Of a DNA stretch of 64,000 nt, positions 33,295-45,858 are shown piece by piece (within the stretch, counting starts at the first letter, position 1; every line of letters starts with the position of its first letter). Below the pieces are notes generated by a model that was not told the origin of the DNA, ran no database searches, and saw only the letters and a program-made list of their open reading frames with translations. The stretch comes from Begonia masoniana (taxonomy: Eukaryota > Streptophyta > Magnoliopsida > Cucurbitales > Begoniaceae). Both the position numbers and the translations under genes were made by a program. The stretch spans positions 27,183,390 to 27,247,389 of the forward strand of contig CM039509.1 of assembly GCA_022432975.1 (NCBI GenBank), in the 5' to 3' direction.

Positions 33295-35973
33295 TGTAAT
33301 ACCCGAAGGTACGGAATCCTATTTATTTAATTATTTAATATATTTAAATTGGCATTTTCGTAAATATGTCAAACTAGGTCCGTTTTACGAAAAGAAAGCA
33401 TCATTAGAATCCTAACGAGTAATAAGAATTTTAAGGAAATTATGGGAATTTTCGGAATAGTAATGCTATATTCCGAATATTTATGTTTCTCGTAAAACGG
33501 ATGGGGTTTTAATAAAAATAGTAAATGAGGTCCAAATTGCAAACGGACAGTTTTAATAAATCACAAACAATGAATAGGAGTTATTGGCAAAATATGGAAA
33601 TTAGGAAAAGTCGAATGGCTGGACGATTAACGAACCGAAGGAAGAAAAAACTAAGGAAGGGCATTTTAGTAATTTTGTCAAATAAATTTTATAAAAATCA
33701 CTTAAACCTTTCTTTTCAATTCATTCTGCTTCTTCAGTTTTCCAGAGAGCCCTCGCGAAGAACTCCTTCCCTGCCCGCGGCGATCCTCAGCATTCCGACT
33801 CCGTTTTTCTTTCCGATCGTTTCGATTCCTTCGTAGTTTTTCCTCCAATCGACGTTCTCGGTAAGTCTCTGTGGTTTTAGAACGTTAAATCTTTGATTTC
33901 GTAACGTTTTAGACAATTAGGGTTTCGGTAATTTTCCGTTAAAAACGCGAATTAGGACTCGTAATTAATAGGTTAGCCGCAATTAAGTATATATTAAACG
34001 TATTTGACGTTATTGGACGAAGTTGGAGCAATTTGTGAAAAAGTTTAAAATCCGAGAATTTTCGAGTTTTCGAGGAATTTCGTAAATCGAGAATTGAAGT
34101 GTCGAGCGTGAATTGCTCTAATAAATGGCTCGATAAATTGGATTAGAACTTTAAGAAGTTTCCGTAGTTAAGGTTTTGTAAATTTGGACAATCGTTAATT
34201 TAAATGCGTTTTAACGGTAAACGTTCTGAATTTGCTTAGGCAAACAGTGCTCGTGGACGAAGCTTGGATTGCAGCGTGCACGAGGTAAGTTCTCGTGATA
34301 CCTTTCCGGCCGATAGGCCTACACCTTACATCAAAGTCGTTTCGAGGATTTTGATGACGCGCTAGTTTATATTGCTTTGGTTTGGGTAGTTAGGTTATTT
34401 TGCTTTGTAGGTTTACGTTCCACAGTCTTGATGGTATGCATGCTTAGTGTTTATTTTATGATATAGAAATGTTCATGCATCACGTGGTTTAAAGAAAAGC
34501 ATGAAAATGAATTTCCGCACGATGTTTTAACTTGGCGATGTGGCCTGGAGAGGGGCAGGACCTACTGTGGAGGCCGATTACGGGCTGGTCACAGTACCAC
34601 ATCTATTATGTACTCACAATGTGGCCTGGAGAGGGGCGGGACCTACTGTGGAGGCCGACTACGGGCTGGTCACAGTACCACATTTATTATGCACTCATAC
34701 GATGGTCATGCGAGGTGGGGCTCAGGCACGGCTGTACGTGTTGTAAGCGTGTACCCCCCTCTTCTAACTAGAAAGAGTAGTCCGCCCGCTGGATGTGCTC
34801 TCTCTAGTTAGGAGGATTAGATCTCGGTGATCCCTAATGAATAAGTAAAGAAAATGCTGCATGGTTTCCAACTCACACGCATAGCATAGCATGTAGTTGC
34901 ATTTACTAGAGCTTACTGAGATTTTTATCTCATAGTGTGTTCTGTATGGTGTAGGTGACTTAGACATCGAGGTACCAGGTGAGGACGAGGTCCCTCCTCC
35001 TGAGGCGTGAGTCCAGTTGACGGAGGATGGCTGTGGTGGTGTGCTGGCGCAGTCGAGGCTTCACTGACCCGTGGGGTGTACGTATAGATTTTGAGGGTTT
35101 ATGAATGTTTTGGGCTGTTATTGTATAGACATATTAGGGTGTTTGGATCTGGTTAGGGGTTAGATAACATTCTGATATTTTGATAAGTGTATATGGAAAA
35201 CGTTTTGGAAATGCTTTTATTGGTATTTGTATTGGTCCGGGTATGCTCGACTTTTAGAGCTATCCACGCAGTTGGATTTCGCAGAGTCCGCTGTAAGTTG
35301 ATATATTTTAGGATACGTTTTGGGTGGAGTTGAAGTAGTATGTTATGGGGTTTAATTGTGTTTATTGATGGAGTTAAGTAAGGAAGATTGCTCTCTGGAA
35401 TCGAATTCCAGAGAGCATTTGATATTGAGCTTGCTCTCTGGAATTCCAGAGAGCACTGCATAGAAATGGTGAAGGAAAGAAATGGTGAAGGAAGAGAAGA
35501 AGAAGTGGAGGAAACGGAGGGCCAGCGCTTGATCGCTCGAGGTGATCGCTGCAAAGGGGTGCAGCGACCGAGCGCTGCAGCAAGCAGCGCTCGATCGCTG
35601 CTGGCTGCTATGGGGGCAGCGACCGAGCGCTGCAGCAAGCAGCGCTCGATCGCTGCTAGCTGCAGCGATTGCAGCGCCTGGTCGCTGCATGCTGCAGCGA
35701 CCAGTCGCTGCTTCTTCTCCTGGCCGAATGACAGAACTGCCCTCCCCTTTTGTTTTACTTTTAAATTGTTTTAAATTATAGTTTTAGTTAATTGTTTTAA
35801 TAGTTTTAAAGGTTTTATTTAAATCGTTTTAAAAGTTAGATTTCAATTCCGATTTCGATTCTGGTTTCGATTTCGGTTTAGGTTCTAGTTAGAGATTATT
35901 TAAAGATATTAGGATAAAACGAAAAATGAAAAATTTACACAGTAATTACGGGTACAGTATTAGGGTCGTTACA
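33295..35973 (+). mobile_element. Element C 3' LTR
   Basis: This 2679-bp LTR is two single-base indels shorter than the 5' LTR and otherwise nearly identical. All repeats, hairpins and putative exon blocks recur (mini-exon 34,240-34,284; third block from 34,955). Confidence 0.97.
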
Positions 35974-35978
35974 AAGTG

Positions 35979-36345
35979 TGTATCAACAGCCACAACAACA
36001 GAGGAGCGATAAGAGGCCCTACGATTGTAAGGGCGACCGGGAAAAAGGGAAGCAAGTCCAAGAGGCTACTCAAAAGCCTTTTTGTCCGCAGTGCCAGAAG
36101 CAGCACTACGGTGATTGTCTGACACGTACCAATAGGTGTTACCGATGTGGGGAAGCTGGCCACTATATCATGAATTGTCCGTTGTTGAACCGAAATCAAC
36201 CAGGTAGAGATCAACAAGGCAAGGATCGAGGAAAAGTCGTGCCGAGGGTCTTTGCTTTCATCGAGCCTGGCGACACCGACGATGGGGCCCAGCCTTCTAC
36301 AGTTACAGGTATTGTTTTAATTACCTGTATGACAATATGCATATG
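35979..36345 (+). pseudogene. Element B gag, second part, with zinc knuckle
   Basis: Gag resumes after C, with basic and glutamine-rich sequence, two CxxC motifs and a CCHC knuckle (CYRCGEAGHYIMNC). It then reaches the FAFIEPGD linker that normally leads to protease. The frame stops at about 36,343 in place of the protease DTGA motif. C's AAGTG right duplication is 35,974-35,978. Confidence 0.88.
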
Positions 36346-38104
36346 ATAGATGAATATGTAGACCTGACATTAATAAAGAGGAGAATAATAGGTGGGTAAG
36401 AATGGTTACTAGGCGAATCTCGACGAGGAGATAGTAGACTACATATAGGACAATAAAGACCATGTAGGCCTTATAAAAAAAAAAAAAAGAGTGACGTCGT
36501 AGTTGCACACTTAGAATTGAGTTGCCGTAAGATGAATCCAACTTATAATGTGTAAGATTTAAAGTGATAGAACTTCACCCTAGTTGACAGACCCTCGAGA
36601 TTTTAGAATACGACAATTCGTAGAGAAATTTGAGGCTTAGATATAAGAGTTATTAAGGGATATCCTAGACTGTTGAAATGTCGGGAGTGTGTTTAAATAG
36701 ATGAAGGAGTACCGTAGAATTGTATATTGAGAATTCGCGTGAAGTTGAGAGTGTTTAGACGAAGGTAGAATTCAAGAGATAAACTTAGAATAATTGTCGA
36801 GTAGAATAATTAGAACCTGACTAGAAGGAGCGAAAGATGGTAAGGTTAGAGCCTTTTGTTAATTTAAGGACGAAGTGAAATATATTGTTCGAATAAAATG
36901 AGAGGCTAATGTTTGAAGTACGTAAGGGTTTAATTTCCTGCAAATTGCAAAATTTGCGATTGATAAAAGAAAGAGAATATTGTTTTTCACAGAAACCATC
37001 TAAGTAAGCTTAGAAGTGAGGCTAAGTTAACAAATTTTTAAGTGTTCGACTTGTATTTGGTAAGTCAAGACCAATAACTACATAAATGAACTAAGGTTAG
37101 AACGTGCAGATTAGAGCACATAAAGGGTGGAAATTTTGGAATTGACGGCACTCGGACTTAATAGAGATCTAAGATGGGTAAAGGAGTGTAACGTAAGTAG
37201 TATGAGAATCTCATTTAAGAATATAGTGATAGAATTCAGGGACGAAACTTAGAATGAATGTGATGTTTATAAAGAATTCTGGTGACATAGTTGAAGAAAA
37301 TAACAGTGTGAACTTAGTTGTGAAATCTGCACTGAAATAACTGGCAGGATTGGTAAGTTGCCCATGAAAGTATGTGACTTAGGAGATTTAGTAAGACTTA
37401 ATGTGTGAGTAAGGATAAGTACAATCCAAATTGAGAGTAGAGATTTCGAAATTAAGGCTAATGTTGGAAGGTATAGTCGACGTTTTGGATTAGGATAGTA
37501 GAGATTGACCCTAGGGATGACGGGATCAGAGTTAATGAAAGGAAGTTCGAATTTTGTTAGAGATAGAATTCTAAGTAAATAGCGACTGTAACTCCTAGTT
37601 GGACTCACATAGACAAGGTAGTATTATAGTCGTATAGTTGCAGGGTATAACTATGAGGACTTAATTAGGAAACCCGTATCGAAATAGCCTCCGAAGGTCA
37701 CTAGGTTACCCAGGAAGATAGTGACAAGGAAATCCTATGGGTGATGCAGTTACAAGGAAACGTTACCCGAGTGAATATAGAAATGTGGGTCGACACGAGT
37801 CTCGACTACAGATGAAGCCAACGAAATTATAGAGAAGTTTAGGTAAATCAATTGGAGATTTAAGGACTTAACTAAGCTCAGTACTTTAGTAAGGAAGTGT
37901 ACGATCAGATCGAAGGTAGAGAATACAAGTTTAAGGCCTATATTGGAGAGTACAGTGGACAGTTTGGGTTGAGAACCACGAAGAGTGACCGTAAGTACAA
38001 ATGATAATCGAAGCGTAAGGCTGCGTGATATGAGACATTAACATCAAAGGCTATATAAGCTAAGTCAAATTTTGAGGACAAAATTTTAAATAAGGTGGGT
38101 GGAA
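36346..38104 (+). other. Non-coding internal region of element B
   Basis: About 1.76 kb contains no RT, RNase H or integrase motif in any frame I read. It has an A-tract at 36,476-36,488 and ends with a normal gypsy 3' tail (GAGGACAAAATTTTAAATAAGGTGGGTGGAA, last 12 bases the polypurine tract). It replaces pol. Its origin is unknown. Confidence 0.7.
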
Positions 38105-40610
38105 TGTAATATCCAGCTTTTCTGGATATTATTATTTTAATATATAATGACATTTTTGTAAATATGTCAAATCAAGCCCGTTTTACGAATGGAAGGTTTC
38201 GTTGGGATCCTAATTATTAATATGGATTTTAAGGAATTTACAAGAATTTTCGGAGCAATAATGCTTAGTTTCGAGTAATTACGCTTCTCGTAATATAAAG
38301 GATGTTTTAGTAAAAATAGTAAACGAGGTCCGAATTGCGTACGGACAGTTTTAATAAATCCCGAATAATAAGTTGGACTTATTGGCAAAATAAGGAGATT
38401 TGGTGAAACCGAATAGATAGCTAATTAACGAAATAAAGGATGAAACAAATAGAAAATAAGTAAAAAGGGCAAAAAGGTAAATTTGCAAATCTAATTAATA
38501 AAAAGTGATTTCTTTTCTCTCCTCCCTCATTTCCTCTCTGCTCCGTGAACCAGAGAAGCCTCTGGCGATTTTCTCCCTCACGAACGCCGACGACCTCCTC
38601 CGTTCCGACGCCCGTTGCTCCTCCGATCGATCTCCGCTCTTCACGTTTTCTCCTCCGATCAACGTCCTAGGTAAGATTCTACAGCTTTCGGACGTTAGTT
38701 TTCAGTTTTATCGAAGTTATACGGTTAGGGTTTTCGTTTAGGGTTTCGTTAAAAACGCGATTTAAGGTTCGAGATTAATAGGTTTATCTAGTTTATGGAT
38801 ATAAAGGAGGTATTAAGTGATATTGGACGAAGTTAAACTAATTTGTAAGAAATGTTAAATTTAATGAATTTCGGGTTTTTAGAAAAAGCTCGTTATTGGA
38901 TGTTTCGTAGAATCGAGTGCGAATTGGTTATTAGAATGCCTCGATTAATTAAGTTATAGCTTTAGAAGAATTTCTTTAGTTAAGGACTTTATTAATTTGG
39001 ACGTTCACGGTTCAAACGCATTTTAACGAAAATCGTTGTGAATTGCCGTAGGTGAACGACGCTCGTGGACGGAGCTAGCATTTCAACGGACGTCAGGTAA
39101 GTCTCCGCGACTTGTTTGGCCGATTGGCCTACACCATACGATATTTTGTTGTTCGAGGCAATTGGAGAATTGTTTGTTTAAATGCTTTGGTCGAGTAGTT
39201 AGGGTTAGTTCTTTCGTAGGTTATGCTTGAGTGTCTTGATGGTACGTATGATGGTTTATATGTTCATGTTTTAATTATGTTTATAGTATTGCTCATGTTC
39301 ATGCATCATGTTTTTGAAAAGCACGAAAAAGGAATTTCTACGCATGTTTTCATGAAAAGGAAAAGGTTAAAGAAATGATATGAATGAATGTAATCTGGTC
39401 AAGGAGGTGGCGGTGGTTCAGACATGGCTGCTTGGGGAGCATGTTTTCCCCCCGGTTAGATACGAGGGGCTATCCAACCGTAGGATGTGCTGCTCCTATC
39501 TAGAGAGAGTGAGGCCACGGTGACGTATCTGTAATGTAATGAAATGAAATGAATAGCGAAAAGGTAGGAAGCATGTTTTTACGAACGGCACGCATAGCAT
39601 GCATTGCATTCACGTAGACTTACTGAGCTTTAAGCTCACGACTTATGTTTATGGTGTAGGTGACCTCTACACAGGTGAGGATGAGATCCCTCCACCCGAG
39701 GCATGATCGGTTGAAGAAAGATGGCCCGTGGGAGTGTGCTGGGCAGTCGGTGCGCAATTTGACCCGTGGGGGATGTAGGTATATGATTTGGGGAACGTGA
39801 TATGAATTGTATAGCTGAATTATATTAGGATGCTTGGATTTGGTTAGTTAATAGGTTAATGTTTTGACGTTTTGAAACCTGTTTTATAAACTGTTTGGTA
39901 AATTTGAAATAGGAGGAAACGTCTGGTTTTTAAATGGATCCACGCTATTTATTTTTATGAAAGTTTATTACGTTTTAATCACGTTCTAGGGCAGGTTTTA
40001 TGTTGTCTATACTTGGTGGATGAGGAAATAAGAAATGAATGATGTTATGTTAAAGTTTAATGGAAAAATGTGTAGAAGTAGACTTGTGAATGGAGGAGAA
40101 ATGGCGAGGGAAGTTGATGGTTGCTCTCTGGAATTCGGATTCCAGAGAGCACTTGTATAGAAAAAGAAAAAGAAAAACAAAAATGGGGAGAGATGTAGCG
40201 ATCGATCTCTGCTGAGGCGCATGGCCTCAGCGATCGATCCCTGCTGAGGCGCATGGCCTCAGCGATCGATCCCTACTGAGGCGCACGGCCTCAACGATCG
40301 ATCCCTGCTGAGGCGCAGCGATCGATCTTTGTTTCTTTTGCCTCTGTCTTCCAGTTTTGCCCTTGGCCGAATTGAAAAATGTTTTAAATGTTTTCTTTAA
40401 TATTTATTAAATGTTTTAAGTTTAATTTAAATTAGTTTTAAGTTTAAATAAAAGGGTTTAAAGAAATAGGTTTACACGATTTTAATTCCAATTTGAATTA
40501 CGCTTCAGTTTAGGTTCAAAGTTTATGATAAGTGTAAAAAAAAAAAAAACAAACAAAAAAAAACAAAAAAAAAGTACGGGTAAATTGGGTACAGTATTAG
40601 GGTCGTTACA
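38105..40610 (+). mobile_element. Element B 3' LTR, full length
   Basis: This 2506-bp LTR runs from TGTAATATCCAGC to GGGTCGTTACA. It contains a donor at 38,671, a mini-exon at 39,052-39,096, a third block from 39,660 to TGA at 39,704-39,706, a hairpin at 40,122-40,151, GCGATCGATC repeats at about 40,196-40,330 and an A-rich tract at 40,537-40,573. It provides the uninterrupted reference for the deleted 5' LTR. Confidence 0.95.
38671..39706 (+). other. Putative spliced leader blocks in LTR B
   Basis: Intron 1 would be 38,671-39,051 (CCTAG|GTAAGA to GCCGTAG). The mini-exon is 39,052-39,096 (45 nt), intron 2 is 39,097-39,659 and the third block starts 39,660. The leader frame is open from 38,505 (GTG) and stays open across both junctions, ending GEDEIPPPEA-stop. 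No ATG is in frame. Confidence 0.55.
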
Positions 40611-41560
40611 ATTACCACTTAGCACTAGATGCCCGATTCTGGTGGGATTCCATCAAGGCAACAACCGATGTGACGATTATGAGTTGGGAGCGTTTCAAAA
40701 TGATATTTTATGAAAAGTACTTCAGCCATACAGTGCGGGAGGCGAAGATGGTAGAGTTCATGCAATTGAAATAGGTTAGTTCGATTACCGAATATGTGAG
40801 AAGATTTGAGGCCCTGTCTCGATTTACGCCGCGTCAGGTTAGTGTTAACGAGGACAAGGTACGCAGATTTGTGCAAGGGCTTGGTCAAGAAATTCAGAAA
40901 AGTCTTACAATATCAGGGGTGCGGAATGTATCCTACGATGAGATCGTGGCCAGAGCACTTGAGATTGAGGCCGTTGATCAAAGTTATGTCAAACAAAGAG
41001 AGCCAGCTAAAGGCTTCTTTCGAGAGATCCACCCTCAGCTCAGGAATAGGGGCTGGCAACCGAGAGGACAGCCACAGCAACAACGACGGGGCGTTAAAAG
41101 GCCTTTAGAGGGAGGCAATGACTGAGGGAAGGAAAAACAGGTACAAGGGGCTTCTCAAATGCCTTGGTGCCCTAAGTGCCAGAAAGAACACAGTGGAGAG
41201 TGCAGAATGGGCACCAATAAGTGTTATCGGTGTGGAGTAGTTGGCCACTTCGTTAAAGACTGCCCGAAGCAGGGCCGTGAGCAGTCAGGCACAGACCAGA
41301 GGAGGGTTATGCCGAGGATTTTTGTATTTATCGAGCCTGGTGATATCGACGATGAGGCTCAGCCCTCAGTGATAGTGGGTACTATTTCGATTATGAGCGT
41401 GACGGTATTTTCTTTGATAGACACGGGAGCTACGCACTCTTTTGTTTCCATTGCTTGTGTGTCTAGACTGAAGCTTATGCCTGAGTTAGCAGAATGCAAA
41501 TATAGTGTGATGCTACCTTCAGGAGTGCGTATGCAGTGAGGTCATGTTGTCCAGGGCAAT
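40611..41560 (+). pseudogene. Element A gag (second part) and protease
   Basis: The gag core resumes at [11 protein letters not shown], with a CCHC knuckle (CYRCGVVGHFVKDC) and protease IDTGATHSF. Stops are TAG near 40,772, TGA near 41,123 and TGA near 41,537. ATTAC at 40,611 is B's right duplication. Confidence 0.9.
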
Positions 41561-43646
41561 ATTGTCTCGGTTGGGAATAGTACCCTATATGCTCGCCTGA
41601 TTGTTATAGGCATAGAGATCTACGATCTTATCTTAGGGATGGACTGGCTATCACAGCACTTCGCCACCATCGATTGTCGATCCGGGATTGTGACTTTTCG
41701 ACCCCCGCGTAAAGCCGAGTTTTCTTATCAGGCGATGAACAGATTGAGTGGATCGCCTATTTCCTACTCCATGAAGGTCAACGAGCAATTTAAAGGTGAG
41801 TGCTCTATTTATTTGGCCACTGTAGTTGATACTCAGTTGCTCAGCGGAGTAAAGCCGAGTGACATTCCTATAGTCTAAGAATTCTCTGAGATATTACTTG
41901 ACGATCTTCCTGGATTACTGCCGGACAGAGAGATCGAATTTGTCATTGATGTATATCCGAGCTCCGCGCCAGTGTCTAAGAATCTATATAGATTGGCGCC
42001 TGCTGAATTGAGAGAGTTGAAAACTCAGCTTGAGGAGTGGCTGGATAAGGGTTTCATCCGACCCAGTTTTTCTCCCTGGGGTGCGCCTGTTCTATTTGTC
42101 AAGAAGAAGGACGAGACTCTCAGGATGTGCGTGGATTACAGGGAACTGAATAAGCTCACAGTGAAGAATAAGTATCCACTGCCTCAGATAGATGATTTGT
42201 TTGATCAGCTGCAAGGTGCTCAAGTGTTTTCCCTGATTGACCTATGATTGGGTTACTATAAGTTGAAGGTCCAGAAGGAAGATATTCAGAAAATGGCATT
42301 TCGAACGAGGTATGGGCATTATGAGTTCCTTGTTATGTCTTTTGGACTTACTAATGCCCCTGCAGCGTTTATGGATTTGATGAACCGTGTCTTCAAGGAT
42401 TATTTAGTCAAATTCGTTGTTGTTTTCATCGACGATATTCTGATTTATTCTAAGACAAAGGAAGAGCATGAAGAGCAATTACGGATTGTTCTAGGGATCT
42501 TACAACGACACCAGCTATTTCTGAAGTTCTCTAAATGCGAATTTTGGCTAGATCGAGTTAGTTTTCTTGGCCATATCATATCACAGGAAGGGGTTTCTGT
42601 GGATCCGAGCAAAATTCAGGTGATCAGAGATTGGCCACAGCCTAAGAACGTGCGAGAGGTACGGGGATTTCTCAGGTTGGCTGGCTATTATCGAAAGTTC
42701 ATAGAGGGATTTTCGAAGATTGCAGTTCCTCTTTCACGTTTAACTCGGAAGAATGAAAGGTTTATATGGTCAGCTGCTTGTGACAACAGTTTTATGGAGT
42801 TGAAGCAGAGATTGACTGCAGCTCCAGTGTTGACATTGCCTGTTGAAGGTAACAAGTTCAGCATATATTGTGATGCATCTGGAGTTGGGCTTGGATGCGT
42901 GCTTATGCAGGAAGGGAGGGTTATCGCGTATGCTTCTCGGCACTTGAAGCTGTATGAGCAGAACTATCCTATGCATGACCTAGAATTAGCGGCCGTGGTC
43001 TTTGCACTGAAGATATGGAGGCATTACTTATATGGGCAGCAGTGCGAGATATTTTCCGACCACAAAAGCCTGAAGTATTTGTTTACGCAGAAGGAACCGT
43101 ATATGCGGCAGAGAAGGTGGCTAGAGTTTGTCAAAGACTATGAGTTTGAGATTAAGTACAATCCGGGAAAGGTGAACAAGGTAGCTGATGCTTTGAGCCG
43201 AATGCCTACTGTGAGTCAGCCTTCACTTGCAGCGATGTCGGTTACGTTGTGGTCTGAGATTGAGAAGTTTGATGTAGAGATTGTGACAGAGTTGTCCAGT
43301 ATGCTCACCAACATTTCTCTCAGGCCGACTATTCTGGATAAGATAGAAAGATATGGAGTGTGAGGAGCTTCGATTGAGTATGACGTCCGGAGACTTGTCT
43401 GAATTTAACTTTTCAGATGATGGTATTCTAAAATTCAGGCATAGGTGGTACGTGCCTAATGAATAGGAGTTAAAGAAAGAGATTTTAGCCGAAACACATT
43501 CTTCAGCTTATTCTGTACACCCGGGAAGTACCAAGATGTACCGAGATTTAAAACAACACTTCTGGTGGCCGAACATGAAGAGGGAAGTTGCGAAATATGT
43601 TGAAACCTGTTTAATTTGTCAACAGGTTAATGCGGAACACCAGAGG
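41561..43646 (+). pseudogene. Element A RT, RNase H and start of integrase
   Basis: RT (FIDDILIYS near 42,430) and RNase H (CDASG, ADALSRM) are followed by the integrase zinc-finger region ([10 protein letters not shown] to CLICQQV). Stops at 41,876 and 42,245, a frameshift near 43,347 and a TAG near 43,463 disable it. Element D cuts it just after the HHCC finger at 43,647; AGAGG (43,642-43,646) is D's presumptive left duplication. The rest of A lies beyond the window. Confidence 0.9.
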
Positions 43647-45858
43647 TGTAACACCCGAATTTTCGAGATTTTGTAAATGAACAATATAATGACATTTTTG
43701 TAAATATGCCAAATCAAGTCCATTTTGCAAAAAGAAAGCGTTATTATGATCCTAATGATTTATAAGGATTTTAAGAAAATTTCGGGGATTTTAGGAGTTA
43801 AACGCTAATTTTACGAGAATTACGTTTATCGTAATATAAAAGATACATTGGTAAAAATAGTAAACGAGATCCGAATTGCGAACAGACAGTTTTAATGGAA
43901 CCCTGGTAGTAAGTTGAAGTTATTGGCGAAGTAAGAAAATTCTGAGAAACCGAATCGTCGGTTAATTAAAGAAACGAAGGACGAAACAAATAGAAATCAA
44001 AGGAAGGGCAAAATGGTAATTTGCAAAGTCAAAATTTCAATTAAAACACATGTCTTTCTTCTTCTCCATGCCATTTTCTCCTCTCCCCTGCGATTTCCTT
44101 CCTTCGACGAAGCTTCACGGCGATTCCCCATTTCGACGTTCATTCCTCCTCCGTTCCTCCTTCGTTCTTCACGTTTTCTTCCCCAAACTCAACCCTAGGC
44201 ATGAAACTATGGTTTTAGAAAGATTATTCGTAGTTTTCGGAGTGTTTAACGATTAGGGTTTTGTTTAGGTTTTGTGAAAAACGTAGTTTAAAGTTAGAAA
44301 TTGATAGGTTTGACGTATTAGTGAGTATATTGACATATTAAATGTTATTAGACAAAATCTAGAGTGTATTCGGTGTTTAGGTTGAAAAATCGAATTTTTT
44401 GGTTTGAGAATCTCCATTAATGGAGTTTTGGAAATTCACGAGCAGGAATTGCTGGATAAAATGTCTCAAAGAGTTGAATTAGAATTTTAGGAAGATTTCC
44501 TTAGTTATGGTTTCGTTAAATTTGGACGTTTAACAATTTAAATCTCGTTTAACAACAATTGTTGTGTTTTGTCTCAGACGAACAACGCTCGTGGACGAAG
44601 CTCGAAGTTCAGCGCGCACGAGGTAAATTCTCGTGACTTACTTGGCCGAGTGGCCTACACCGTATGTCTATGTCGCGTCTAGGATCTCTGGAGAGTTGTT
44701 TGTTTATATGCTTTGGTCGGGTAGTTAGGGTTAGTTCTTTTATAGGTTATGTTTTTTATAGTCTTGTTGGTATGTATGATGTTTGTTTATTTTATGTCTA
44801 TAACTGTTCATGCATCACGTATTTTTAAAATAGAATGAAAACGGATTTCTGCACGTGTTTATCAAAATGAAATGAATGAACGTAATGAATCAATGTAACC
44901 TGTATCTGGTTACGCGAGGTGGGGCTCAGGCACGGTTGTTACGGGTGCGAGCGTGTACCCCCCCCCCCCCCCCCCCCCCCCCGCGGGATGTGTCCTCTCC
45001 ATCTAATAAGCTGAGACCTCGGTGACATTCTGTCTGCGATGTAATGAAAAGAAAATGTGCATGATTTCTGAAACTCATACGCACAGCATTCATTTACATT
45101 TACGAAATTTACTAAGCCTTTAGCTCATAGTGTGTGTGTATGGTGTAGGTGATATAGAAGCAGCTGAGGACGACATTCCTCCACCCGATGTACAGGATGG
45201 TTGAAGAAGAACGATTGCGGTGGTGTGCATGGGCAGTCGATGCGTATGTTGACCCGGGGGGGGGGGGGTAACAGTTAGGCATTTTGAGGTTTTTGGGCGA
45301 ATTGGGTTGGTTATGAATTGTTGTATAGTTAGAAATATTTTAGGATGTTTGGTTCTAGACAGTGGATAGGTTATGTTTTGAGTTTGTTTTTAAAATGTAT
45401 TTTGTAAATGTTTGGTATTACGGAAATGTTCAGTTTTTAAACCGAACCACGCAGTTCGTTTTTACGAAAATGGGTTATGTTTAATTGAGTTTTGGTTTGT
45501 TATTTCGAGTGATTGAAGAAGTGAAGAGTGATGAGATTTTGAGTGAGTTATGTTGGGTTGTATATTAATGAAATTTGAAAGAATTGTGTTAAAAGTATAT
45601 GTGAGCAGGAAGAGAAAGAAGAGAAGGTAGTAGAATAAAAAGAAAGAGGAAAGAAGAGGGAGGAAGCCGAGCGCTCTGGAAAGAAATTTCCAGAGCGATT
45701 GGCGATCGATCGCCCCAACTGGGTGATCGATCGCCCCTTGTGTTTGGTGATCGCCTGTTGAGGCGATCGCTGGGCGAATCGCCGAGTGCTCTGGAAATAA
45801 ATTTCCAGAGCGAGTGGCGATTGATCACCCGAAATGGGCGATCAATCGCCCCTCTTGT
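43647..45858 (+). mobile_element. Element D 5' LTR, 3' end deleted
   Basis: It begins TGTAACACCCGAATT and is homologous to LTR A. The sequence breaks at about 45,858 from GATCAATCGCC repeats directly into mid-gag, so the end of the LTR, primer site, leader and gag N-terminus were deleted. It contains a 25-C run (44,958-44,982) and a 13-G run (45,256-45,268). Two hairpins are at 45,672-45,697 and 45,788-45,811, with GGCGATCGATCGCC-type repeats at 45,698-45,857. Confidence 0.88.
44199..45204 (+). other. Putative spliced leader blocks in LTR D
   Basis: The leader ends CCCTAG|GC, a non-canonical GC donor. The mini-exon is 44,578-44,622 (45 nt, GTCTCAG before, GTAAATTC after). The third block runs from 45,149 to TGA at 45,202. 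The frame is open across the mini-exon and third block with tail EDDIPPPDVQDG. Confidence 0.5.

Larger units (their letters stand above)
25927..35973 (+). mobile_element. Element C: complete, young Tekay/Del-type gypsy retrotransposon
   Basis: This 10,047-bp element has both LTRs, a perfect primer site, intact gag-pol, a polypurine tract and perfect AAGTG duplications at 25,922-25,926 and 35,974-35,978. By eye the LTRs differ at one substitution (A/T in GAAG[A/T]TGGAG) and two 1-bp indels. Excision and removal of one AAGTG restores B's gag frame across the join. This is the youngest insertion with all required parts, hence a candidate autonomous, recently active copy. Confidence 0.97.
23517..40610 (+). 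mobile_element. Element B: gag-only gypsy-type element, containing C
   Basis: B has two LTRs (23,517-25,005 and 38,105-40,610), a primer site, a gag and a polypurine tract, but no protease core, RT or integrase. Flanks are GTTAC (23,512-23,516) and ATTAC (40,611-40,615), a duplication with one mismatch. Without inserted C its internal region is about 3 kb. This matches the TR-GAG class of non-autonomous elements, which would borrow pol from relatives. Pol loss by later deletion is the alternative. Confidence 0.85.
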
